The translations under genes were made by a program, and so were the position numbers. Positions 50,848-58,511 of a DNA stretch of 64,000 nucleotides are shown piece after piece. How positions within the stretch are numbered: the first letter of the stretch is position 1; each line of letters opens with the position of its first letter. The notes below the pieces were generated by a model. It did no database searches and was not told the origin of the DNA. It saw only the letters and a list, made by a program, of their open reading frames with translations. Source of the DNA: Paenibacillus pedocola (lineage in GTDB: Bacteria; Bacillota; Bacilli; Paenibacillales; Paenibacillaceae); contig NZ_CP134223.1 of assembly GCF_031599675.1 (NCBI RefSeq), positions 558,001 to 622,000 of the forward strand. Reading direction: 5' to 3'.

Positions 50848-51474
50848 ATGAGCGTTTCGAGTATCATGATGTCCTCCCACTGGGGCAGAGAGGTTCGACA
50901 TAAGTATCTTGTACAGGAATCCAAGGTGCTGGCTGTTGTCTTTCCGGGGCAGAATTATTCCGCCGAGCGCTCCCTGCTCGATTACGCCGGCAAAGTAGCG
51001 GCGGAATACGGCTGTGATCTTCTGATCCTGGAGTATGGTTATCAGAGTGCACGGGCGGGATTTAAACGGGAAGAGCTGGATATTGTTGTAGAGGAATGCA
51101 AGGCGGCGCTTGCCGCAGTTCCGGAGTATGAGCAGCTGCTGTTCATCAGTAAAAGCATGGGTACGGTTATCGCCGGACGGCTGGCAGCTGAGATGGGCGT
51201 GCAGAAGAAGACTTCACATCTGTATTTGACCCCGATCGCGGAGACTCTTCCATGGATCCAGCAGAGCCGGGGCAGTGTCATCTATGGCGGCAGCGATCCG
51301 ATGTTCAGCGGACAGTATGCAGCAGAGATCAGCGGACTGCATAATATCAGGGTGTACCGGATTGATGATGCCAATCATGCATTGGAAGTGGGCAGTGTTA
51401 ATGAATCACTGGCGGTACTGCTGGTGATTATTAATTTCTATCATGAGTTTTTTCGCGATGCACTGCAAGGGTAA
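50848..51474 (+). CDS. small alpha/beta hydrolase
   Basis: This 208-residue protein has an alpha/beta hydrolase fold. The nucleophile elbow SKSMGT (Ser103) is unusual (G-x-S-x-G is replaced by S-x-S-x-G). The catalytic His is likely in DDANHALEVG. The N terminus lacks a signal peptide. ATG 50848 is supported by GGAGAGGAGG; the frame is open from 50764. Substrate is unknown. Confidence 0.82.
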   Translation: MSVSSIMMSSHWGREVRHKYLVQESKVLAVVFPGQNYSAERSLLDYAGKVAAEYGCDLLILEYGYQSARAGFKREELDIVVEECKAALAAVPEYEQLLFISKSMGTVIAGRLAAEMGVQKKTSHLYLTPIAETLPWIQQSRGSVIYGGSDPMFSGQYAAEISGLHNIRVYRIDDANHALEVGSVNESLAVLLVIINFYHEFFRDALQG

Positions 51475-51493
51475 AGTGGAAGCGAAAGGAAGA

Positions 51494-51991
51494 ATGGACC
51501 ATAACTATAAAGCCGATTGACAGTCGAAGCGTGTGGCAGGTCGCCGGATTGATGAACCGGTTGAAGCCGGACTTCTGGAGCCCGGAGGGAACCAAGGAGC
51601 AGCTGGAAGCAGGCATTGGCAGGTACATGGCATCGGATCCGCCAGATCAGCCCGGGAGCTGCCGGAATACCGGACGCTTCAGATCGATACAATGGGGGCT
51701 GACGAAGCAGGCAGGCTGGCGGTGAACCACAAGTTGGGCGGGCTGATTGATCAATGCCTTGCATATGGTGCCCAGCAAGGATATGTGAATCTATCCTTTA
51801 TTATCGGTTCAAGAGGGTTATCATGCCATGGGCGGGAGCTCAGCCTGGTCTCGGAGGAGCTGCAGAAGCTTCATGCACAGGACCGGCCCGAGTACGTGTG
51901 GCTGACACAAACTGGCTTCCGGCCTTCTGGCATATATCCACAGATTTACGGAGAGTATTATCACGGGATTCTTTTAATCAGAACAATATGA
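51494..51991 (+). pseudogene. frameshifted GNAT-acetyltransferase-like gene
   Basis: Two reading frames carry complementary parts. Frame one runs from about 51498 (TITIKPIDSRSVWQVAGLMN) to about 51640; another frame continues with ARELPEYRTLQID and ends in TGFRPSGIYPQIYGEYYHG. The final block resembles the C terminus of GNAT acetyltransferases. The only ATG with a ribosome binding site (GAAAGGAAGA, ATG 51494) is out of frame by one base with the first segment, because the sequence reads ATGGACC and not ATGACC. At least two frameshifts are therefore needed. It may be a real decayed gene or a sequencing error. Confidence 0.7.
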
Positions 51992-52042
51992 AATTACTAT
52001 ATAAGATGAACTTGGTGATATTGAACTTGATAATAAATATTT

Positions 52043-52213
52043 AGGGAAAAGTGGCGGAGGGGAATTTTGGAACTGGAGGAGCGTTAGCGTCCGCCTTTGT
52101 CTGCGGATTTCCACCGTTAATTACGGTAAAATCAAGAAATCTGCAGACAACAGCGGCCGGAAGTCCAAACATTCTCTGTAGTCACGGCTAATCCGGGAAT
52201 AGAACAATCACAA
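52043..52213. repeat. dispersed hairpin-bearing intergenic repeat, copy 2
   Basis: It shares the layout of 15254-15461: TTTTGGAACTG, GGAGCGTTAGCGTCCGCC, a 13-bp inverted repeat (52099-52111 with 52136-52148, one G-U pair), and the conserved tail CCGGAAGTCCAAACATTCTC and TGTAGTCACGG. Relative to copy 1 an A-T pair in the stem is changed to G-C on both sides. The extra hairpin insertion of copy 1 is absent. Confidence 0.85.
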
Positions 52214-52236
52214 TTATACAACTAGGAGTGGATCCG

Positions 52237-52533
52237 ATGATATTGGAAGCAGCCATGCTGCAGGTAAAGCCAGGGCTTACCGCAGAGTTTGAAGCCAGCT
52301 TTAAGGAAGCGTCTCCGCTGATCGCCTCGATGGAAGGCTACCTGGGACATGAACTCCAGCATTGTCTGGAGGATGACCACAAATATCTGCTGCTAGTAAA
52401 GTGGCGTACCCTTGAGGATCATACGGTAGGCTTCAGAGGATCAGCACAGTATCAGGAATGGAAGGCCTTGCTGCACTCCTACTACAGCCCATTCCCGGTG
52501 GTAGAGCATTTCACCAGTATCAATCTGGACTAA
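52237..52533 (+). CDS. ABM-domain monooxygenase-like protein
   Basis: This 98-residue protein has MILEAAMLQVKPGLTAEFEA, ASMEGYLGHELQHCLED and YLLLVKWRTLEDHTVGFRGS: an antibiotic biosynthesis monooxygenase/heme-degrading-like ferredoxin fold. ATG 52237 has CTAGGAG upstream. It is just 14 bp before the next gene, which suggests co-transcription. Another ABM protein lies at 38546. Confidence 0.85.
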   Translation: MILEAAMLQVKPGLTAEFEASFKEASPLIASMEGYLGHELQHCLEDDHKYLLLVKWRTLEDHTVGFRGSAQYQEWKALLHSYYSPFPVVEHFTSINLD

Positions 52534-52547
52534 ACGGGAGGAAGGTT

Positions 52548-53360
52548 ATGCAGGGGAACCGAATTGGAGTTGGACGGACAGCAGAGGTATGGGAACATGG
52601 GGAGGGCACCATTTTGAAGCTTTATCTGGAGGATCTCCCCGCTGCGGCTGTAGAACAGGAATTCAAGGTTAGTACATATGTCCATGCCCAGGGTATCCGG
52701 ACTCCCCGGCCGCTTGAGCTGATCGAGTCAGAGGGGAGAAGCGGAATCGTATTTCAGCAGATTCATGGCCGTTCCCTGCTGAGCATGATTGGCGAGAAAC
52801 CTTGGAAAATAGCTGAATATTCTAAGAAACTAGCCGCCCTCCATTACAATTTGCATCAGCTTGAGGGCAATCCGGAACTTGGACTGTATAAGGAGCAGCT
52901 GCGAAAACATATCATTTCCGCACCCATGCTCACGATGGAGGAGAAATCGGCAGTTCTGGAGCAGCTGGAGAAGCTGCCGGAGGGCAGCAGACTGTGTCAT
53001 GGCGACTTCCATCCCGACAATGTGCTGCTGGATAAGGAAGCGTGGATTATCGACTGGATGACCGGTATTACGGGGAATCCTGCTGCAGATACGGCACGGT
53101 CGGTGCTGATGTTAAGTATAGGGGCAATGCCTCCGGGAACTTCCCTGTTTACCAGAGTGGTCACAGGCTTTATCAGGCAGAGGCTTACAAAAGGCTATAT
53201 CCGGGAGTATCTCAGCCTATCGGGGGGGAGCTATGCTGAAATCAATGCCTGGATACTGCCGGTAGCCGCAGCCCGGTTAATCGAAGGCGTTCCGGTAGCA
53301 GAGAAGGAGCAGCTTGCCAAGGAAGTCCGCAAACGCCTGAGATCTGTCCGCAAGGCCTAA
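52548..53360 (+). CDS. aminoglycoside phosphotransferase-family kinase
   Basis: This 270-residue protein has the APH/choline kinase-like fold. The N-terminal lobe contains RIGVGRTAEVWEHGEGTILK (Lys near 21) and the C-lobe the Brenner motif LCHGDFHPDNVLL with catalytic Asp, followed by IIDWM as the metal-binding Asp. The family phosphorylates small molecules such as antibiotics, sugars and choline; the target is unknown. ATG 52548 has GGGAGGAAGG upstream. Confidence 0.9.
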   Translation: MQGNRIGVGRTAEVWEHGEGTILKLYLEDLPAAAVEQEFKVSTYVHAQGIRTPRPLELIESEGRSGIVFQQIHGRSLLSMIGEKPWKIAEYSKKLAALHYNLHQLEGNPELGLYKEQLRKHIISAPMLTMEEKSAVLEQLEKLPEGSRLCHGDFHPDNVLLDKEAWIIDWMTGITGNPAADTARSVLMLSIGAMPPGTSLFTRVVTGFIRQRLTKGYIREYLSLSGGSYAEINAWILPVAAARLIEGVPVAEKEQLAKEVRKRLRSVRKA

Positions 53361-53383
53361 CCTGTTCGGGAAAGAGGTGCATC

Positions 53384-53929
53384 ATGCCCACATATATTGC
53401 GCTGCTGCGCGGCATTAATGTCGGAGGCCATAAAATTATTAATATGCAGGATCTAAAGGCGATGTTTGAATCGCTCGGGTGTGGGAATGTCCGCACCTAT
53501 ATCCAGAGCGGTAACATTGTGTTCGAGAGCGGGGAATCCTCAGGGGAAGACCTGGTCCCGATGATAGAAAAGCGGATCAGGGAGACATTCGGCTTTGAGG
53601 TTCCTGTAATCCTTCGTACTGTGGAAGAGCTGGAGTCAGCTATTCAAGCGAACCCTTTTCAGGTGGAGGATCAGGAGGATTACAAGCGGCTGTATGTATC
53701 ATTTCTCGATCAGGCGCCGGCTGCTGGCTCTCTGGAGAAGCTTCTTCCCTACGGGGACGGAGCTGATAAGCTGCGGGTAGTCGGTAAAGAATTGTACATA
53801 TTGTATGAGGTAAGCGTCAGCCAATCGCCGCTGTTTAAGGTTTCCCTGGACAAGCTGCTTGGTGTGCAGCTCACCGCCCGCAACTGGAACACGGTGAACA
53901 AGCTGGCTGCACTTTGCCGGAAACCCTGA
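53384..53929 (+). CDS. DUF1697 protein
   Basis: This 181-residue protein begins YIALLRGINVGGHKIINMQD and continues with LESLGCGNVRTYIQSGNIVF, the hallmark of DUF1697. The function is unknown. It starts 23 bp after the kinase gene with AAGAGG upstream. The C-terminal half ends LTARNWNTVNKLAAL, also typical. Confidence 0.93.
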   Translation: MPTYIALLRGINVGGHKIINMQDLKAMFESLGCGNVRTYIQSGNIVFESGESSGEDLVPMIEKRIRETFGFEVPVILRTVEELESAIQANPFQVEDQEDYKRLYVSFLDQAPAAGSLEKLLPYGDGADKLRVVGKELYILYEVSVSQSPLFKVSLDKLLGVQLTARNWNTVNKLAALCRKP

Positions 53930-53997
53930 GGCTTAAGGAAATGGACACGCTGTAAGGGCGGCTCTTCAAGCATCACAGGTCATAACATGTAGTACAG

Positions 53998-54021
53998 GCC
54001 CCGCCCATGCGGGGCTTTTTT
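53998..54021 (+). terminator. intrinsic terminator after DUF1697 gene
   Basis: A perfect 7-bp GC stem (GCCCCGC with GCGGGGC, 53998-54004 and 54009-54015) has a CCAT loop and six T. Confidence 0.9.
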
Positions 54022-54226
54022 GGCGTGCGGTTGTCCCGATGGCTGTAAGGATTCGATGAACTACATTCTCCGGATTCCTTAGATTTGAGGATTCAGCTAA
54101 CATTCAGCTTGATTTCATTATCCGTTAAGGTAAGGGTGCCATAATACACCTAGGCAAAGGTTGACACTGGGGATCGAGCACTGCCGGATTAAAGGATAAT
54201 TGAACGAACGATGGGAGTGGGGGACA

Positions 54227-56338
54227 ATGAGTTTCATTAAAAAACTGGGTTCTGACGTAGTGTTGCTGATCATACTGCTGCTCGCTGCATTTCTATACGG
54301 CTATGGAATCTGGAATGACCAATATGTAAATACGTACTATACAACCGCGGTGGGGAGCATGATGCAGAGCTTCCATAATTTCTTCTTCGCCTCACTGGAT
54401 TCTGCCGGTTCGGTAACGGTAGATAAACCGCCGGTGACGTTCTGGATTCAGACGCTGAGCGCCATGATCTTCGGTCTGCACGGCTGGAGCGTGATTCTGC
54501 CGCAGGCCCTCGGCGGCGTGGGTTCAGTGTTGATTGTATATCTGCTGGTAAAGCCCGGTTTTGGCAGAACCGCAGCGCGCCTGGCCGCACTGGCGATGGC
54601 TTCCACTCCTGTAGCTGCAGCAGTCAGCCGTACGAACAATATCGATGCCATGCTGGTGTTTACGCTTTTGCTGGCAGCATGGTTTTTATTCAAGGGAACT
54701 AAACATCATACAACCGGCAGTCTTCTCATCGCCTTCGGGCTGATCGGGGTCGCCTTTAATGAGAAGATGCTGCAGGCATATATGGTTGTACCGGCCTTTT
54801 ATCTGTTCTATATTCTAGCGGCAAAAGGGAGTTGGAAGAAGAAAACCGGCGTACTGGCCGCCTGCACTGCTGTGCTGCTGGTGATTTCACTCTCTTGGGC
54901 GGTCATCGTTGATTCCATCCCGGCAAGCAAGCGGCCTTACATGGGGAGCAGCGGTACCAACTCTGTGCTTAATCTGGCATTCGGCTACAACGGGGTATCC
55001 CGGTTGACGGGTGACCGCAGCACTGGCGGCAGCGGGGGCGGAATGCCCGGATTTGGCGGCGGCAACTTCGGGAATGACGGGCAGATGCCGGGTATGAATG
55101 GAGAGATGCCGTCATGGAGTGGCGGACAAATGCCGGGCATGAACGGAGAGATGCCTGCGACGGGTGGCACCTGGAGACCTGCGGGCGATGACGGCGGAAT
55201 GCCTGGACAAGGCGCGGGAGGCAGAGCGGACGGAGAAGGCCGGCAGTTCGGCGATACTGACGGCGCACAAGGCCGCGGCATTATGGACGGCGGTATGAAC
55301 GGCGGCGGTGGAGGCATGTTCAATACAGGTACAGCCGGACCGCTGAGACTGTTCCAGTCGGCATTGTCCGGGCAAGCCAGCTGGCTGCTGCCCTTTGTAT
55401 TATTCGGCGTAATCGGAATCTTCGCCAGTCTGCGCCGGAAGAGCTTCACCATGAAGCATAAAGAGGCTTTGTTCTGGCTCGCCTGGCTGGTACCGGCTAT
55501 GGGATTCTTCAGCATCGCCGGATTCTTCCATCAGTATTATCTGATCATGATGGCTCCGCCGGTTGCTGCGCTGGCCGGTGCGGGCTGGTCACAGCTCTGG
55601 AACTATTATAAGGAGCGTTCAAGCTGGCTCTCCTGGCTGCTGCCCGTGGCCGTGCTGGCTACAGCAGCCTTCCAGTGGTACATTATTCATCCTTATGACG
55701 ATACGATTGGCAGCGGATGGTCGGCGGGGGTTCTGGCGGCAGGAATTGCCGCAGCTCTTCTACTGATTATCATTAGAATCATTAAAGGCCAAGAGAAGAG
55801 AGTCTTTGCCCATGCAGCAGCGGTAATAGGGCTGCTGGTGCTTATGATCGGGCCGCTCTATTGGGCGTTTACGCCGATCACCTACGGGCTGAACAGCATG
55901 ACCCCGGCAGCCGGACCCGACAGCAGCGAAAGCGCCGGCTTCGGAGGCGGGGGCAGAAATAACCCTACCGGAGTGAATGGAAATCTGCTGGCTTACCTGA
56001 AGGAGCATAACACCGGTGAACAATATCTGTTCGCTGCCATGGATTACGGAACAGCAGGTCCATATATCATTGACGAAGGCGAGCAGGTAGTCATTCTGAA
56101 CGGGTTCAACAACTCGGATGTACCTTATACGACTGATACCCTGAAGGCACTCGTTGAGAGCGGCAAAGTGAAGTATTTCCTCGTTACCAGCGGCGGTATG
56201 GGCGGCGGACGGGGCGGCGGCAACTCTGAAATTACCAGCTGGATCACCGAGAACGGTAAAGCGGTGCCGTCAGCGGATTGGCAGGGAACTGAAACAGGCG
56301 TGAACGGCGGAACGTTGTATGAGATTACACTTAACTGA
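54227..56338 (+). CDS. ykcB: GT39-type membrane glycosyltransferase, YkcB-like
   Basis: This 703-residue protein has about ten or eleven N-terminal and central membrane spans with the catalytic DxD-like NDQYVNTYYTTAVGSM and SLDSAGSVTVDKPPVTFWIQ region of ArnT/PMT-type enzymes. RTNNIDAMLVFTLLLAAWFL fits too. A long Gly/Met/Asn-rich insert (about 265-365, with MPGMNGEMP twice) separates the halves, and a C-terminal extracytoplasmic domain follows. It likely transfers a sugar from a polyprenyl donor to a wall polymer or protein. ATG 54227 behind GGGAGTGGGGG is preferred to 54200. Confidence 0.9.
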   Translation: MSFIKKLGSDVVLLIILLLAAFLYGYGIWNDQYVNTYYTTAVGSMMQSFHNFFFASLDSAGSVTVDKPPVTFWIQTLSAMIFGLHGWSVILPQALGGVGSVLIVYLLVKPGFGRTAARLAALAMASTPVAAAVSRTNNIDAMLVFTLLLAAWFLFKGTKHHTTGSLLIAFGLIGVAFNEKMLQAYMVVPAFYLFYILAAKGSWKKKTGVLAACTAVLLVISLSWAVIVDSIPASKRPYMGSSGTNSVLNLAFGYNGVSRLTGDRSTGGSGGGMPGFGGGNFGNDGQMPGMNGEMPSWSGGQMPGMNGEMPATGGTWRPAGDDGGMPGQGAGGRADGEGRQFGDTDGAQGRGIMDGGMNGGGGGMFNTGTAGPLRLFQSALSGQASWLLPFVLFGVIGIFASLRRKSFTMKHKEALFWLAWLVPAMGFFSIAGFFHQYYLIMMAPPVAALAGAGWSQLWNYYKERSSWLSWLLPVAVLATAAFQWYIIHPYDDTIGSGWSAGVLAAGIAAALLLIIIRIIKGQEKRVFAHAAAVIGLLVLMIGPLYWAFTPITYGLNSMTPAAGPDSSESAGFGGGGRNNPTGVNGNLLAYLKEHNTGEQYLFAAMDYGTAGPYIIDEGEQVVILNGFNNSDVPYTTDTLKALVESGKVKYFLVTSGGMGGGRGGGNSEITSWITENGKAVPSADWQGTETGVNGGTLYEITLN

Positions 56339-56393
56339 TGGATGAACCTAAGTACGAAGCGGTTATGACAAAACTTTTTAGGAGGAGCTGCTC

Positions 56394-57377
56394 ATGAGTA
56401 CCAACGTGCGCTATTCCATAATAATACCGATGTTTAACGAAGAGGCAGTGATTCAGGAGACCTACCGGCGGATCAAGAAAGTGATGGGAACGATAGGAGA
56501 ATCCTATGAATTACTCTTTGTTAATGACGGCAGCACAGACAACTGTGCACAAATGATAGAGGAATACAGCTACTGGGATGAGAGCGTAAAGCTAATCGAT
56601 CTATCCCGCAACTTCGGGCATCAAATCGCGATTACGGCCGGCATGGACTACTCCCTGGGCGATGCGGTGATCATTATCGATGCCGACCTTCAAGATCCGC
56701 CCGAGCTGATCTTGAAGATGATTGAGGAATGGAAAAAGGGTTACGAGGTCGTATACGCCAAACGCATCAAACGAAACGGAGAGTCACTGTTCAAAAAATG
56801 GACGGCCAGCGTCTTCTACCGGATACTCCGGTATTCTACGGATATCTCCATTCCGGTCGATACCGGTGATTTCCGGCTTATTGACCGCAAGGTCTGCGAT
56901 GAGCTCAAACGCCTGCCGGAGAAAAACCGGTTTGTACGCGGCCTGGTCAGCTGGGTAGGGTTCCGCCAGAAGGCGATCGAATATGAGCGTGACGAACGGC
57001 TGGCCGGAGAGACCAAATACCCGCTCAAGCGCATGATCAAGCTGTCCCTGGACGGCATCACCTCTTTCTCGTACAAACCGCTGAAGCTTGCGGGGTACCT
57101 CGGAGGTCTGCTGTCAGCCGGAGGTTTTCTATACCTTATGTATGTGCTCTATCTGGTGCTCTTTACGGATGCGGCCGTTAAGGGCTGGGCGTCGATGATC
57201 GGCATTACCTTAACCTTCAACGGGTTCGTCCTGATCATGCTGGGCATTCTGGGCGAATATGTAGGCCGGATCTATGACGAGACCAAAGGCCGTCCGCTAT
57301 ACATTGTACAGGAGTTTTATGGAGGCAGGGTGCAAAAGACCGTGACGGAGCCTCGGGTAGCCCACCTTAACAAATAA
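56394..57377 (+). CDS. ykcC: family 2 glycosyltransferase, YkcC/GtrB-like
   Basis: This 327-residue protein has an N-terminal GT-A domain (SIIIPMFNEEAVIQETY, LLFVNDGSTDN, ITAGMDYSLGDAVIIIDADL with DxD) and two C-terminal membrane spans (about 235-300). It is the YkcC/GtrB type, which makes polyprenyl-phosphate-linked sugar as donor for the YkcB-type enzyme. It starts 56 bp after ykcB with AGGAGG upstream and likely forms an operon with it. Confidence 0.93.
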   Translation: MSTNVRYSIIIPMFNEEAVIQETYRRIKKVMGTIGESYELLFVNDGSTDNCAQMIEEYSYWDESVKLIDLSRNFGHQIAITAGMDYSLGDAVIIIDADLQDPPELILKMIEEWKKGYEVVYAKRIKRNGESLFKKWTASVFYRILRYSTDISIPVDTGDFRLIDRKVCDELKRLPEKNRFVRGLVSWVGFRQKAIEYERDERLAGETKYPLKRMIKLSLDGITSFSYKPLKLAGYLGGLLSAGGFLYLMYVLYLVLFTDAAVKGWASMIGITLTFNGFVLIMLGILGEYVGRIYDETKGRPLYIVQEFYGGRVQKTVTEPRVAHLNK

Positions 57378-57439
57378 CGGCGGAAGGTAGCTGAGGTGAA
57401 GACGGGACAGGCCAGACATAACCGAAAAAGACTATTGTC

Positions 57440-57660
57440 TAGGACTGGCTTAACTATAGTGGGAAAACCTCTAACTAATTCTGTTGATTTCGCCTAATAA
57501 CGTAATTTAGGTGGAATTCCTCCTGCTAAGTTCCATGGAAACGCCGGTTTTACTCCGAATGGTAGGAATTAGATGGAGAAAATCCCGCTATAGACAGACT
57601 CCGTTTTTCCTGCAGGAATTTAGGTGGAGCAAATCCCTCTACTGGCCTCCGTCCCGTCAA
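57440..57660. repeat. degenerate TTAG-TGGAG type intergenic repeats
   Basis: Units such as TTTAGGTGGAATTCCTCC, ATTAGATGGAGAAAATCCCG and TTTAGGTGGAGCAAATCCCT alternate with CTCCG-rich blocks. They are related to the region at 21650-21840. No gene is supported between ykcC and the FAD oxidoreductase. Confidence 0.55.
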
Positions 57661-57737
57661 AGCAACTGTTGTTCATGCAGTTCCTACTCATGAAGGCGGA
57701 GGCCCGAGCGCGTGTTGAATAACCTTCCCTCAGGGTA

Positions 57738-57771
57738 TAAAAAAGGCCAGCCGGTAATTACCGGCTGGCCT
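57738..57771 (-). terminator. terminator for FAD oxidoreductase gene (minus)
   Basis: A perfect 28-bp palindrome (57744-57771, arms of 14) has a run of A on the plus strand, giving U's on the minus-strand RNA. Confidence 0.85.
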
Positions 57772-57803
57772 CTTACTGCGCAAACCGCAGCAAACGTAAT
57801 GTA

Positions 57804-58370
57804 TTATGCCTTCAGTAAATCGTGGTCCACATACCGGGCGCCGTTCAGCTCACTGATAATGTTAATGGCCACCTTTGCACCATCACCGGCAGTGATAATC
57901 GCATGTACACTGACTCCAGCCACGGTTCCCGCTGCCCAAATGCCTTCGACATTGGTTTTGCCTTCCGCGTTCACGGCAACCACAGTTTTGATTCTTGGCT
58001 CCGTGCCATCTTTGGTCTCCACGCCTGCCTTAACGGCGAGATCCGTCAGTACGCCTGTAGCCAGGATCACATGCTTCGCTTCATAGGTAGCGCCGCTTTC
58101 ACTCTCAATGACTACACCTTCGCTGCCCGCAGTGAGATTCACGGCCTGATCGTTCACAAGCTCCGCTCCGAATTTGACGGCCTGCTTATGTCCGGTTTCT
58201 ACGAGGTCTGGGCCGCCGATTTCAGAGATTCCGTAGAAGTTCTCATACCAGCCTCTGCGGGTCATGCCCTTGTCGTTATCGATCAACAGCGTTTTTTTGC
58301 CCGCCTTGGCGGCGAACAGGGCGGCACTTGCACCGGCAGGACCGGCTCCGATAATTGCAATTTCATACAT
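57804..58370 (-). CDS. short FAD-dependent oxidoreductase, thioredoxin-reductase-like
   Basis: This 188-residue protein has GxGxxG IIGAGPAGASAALFAAKAG, ILATG, and GIWAAGTVAGVSVHAIITAGDG (FAD-binding). The NADPH-binding domain and the CxxC of thioredoxin reductase are absent, so it is a single FAD-domain protein of about half size. It may act with a partner or as a flavin-dependent oxidase. ATG 58370 has GAGGAGG upstream. Confidence 0.85.
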   Translation of the reverse strand: MYEIAIIGAGPAGASAALFAAKAGKKTLLIDNDKGMTRRGWYENFYGISEIGGPDLVETGHKQAVKFGAELVNDQAVNLTAGSEGVVIESESGATYEAKHVILATGVLTDLAVKAGVETKDGTEPRIKTVVAVNAEGKTNVEGIWAAGTVAGVSVHAIITAGDGAKVAINIISELNGARYVDHDLLKA

Positions 58371-58388
58371 GGATTGCGACCTCCTCAA

Positions 58389-58480
58389 AGTTTTGTGAGC
58401 ATAGCTTCCTGACTAATCATCGTACAAAACTCGCTTCGAAAGCATATGCTTAAGTTTTGTGAGCGTAGCTCCCTGCTTAC
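58389..58480. repeat. tandem hairpin repeat (AAGTTTTGTGAGC)
   Basis: Two copies of AAGTTTTGTGAGC(A/G)TAGCT(T/C)CCTG, about 62 bp apart, flank a hairpin with ACAAAACT/AGTTTTGT arms and a central AAGCATATGCTT. They fill the upstream region of the FAD oxidoreductase. Confidence 0.75.
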
Positions 58481-58511
58481 TATTATAACGTTGATTACTG
58501 CTTATTAGCTA

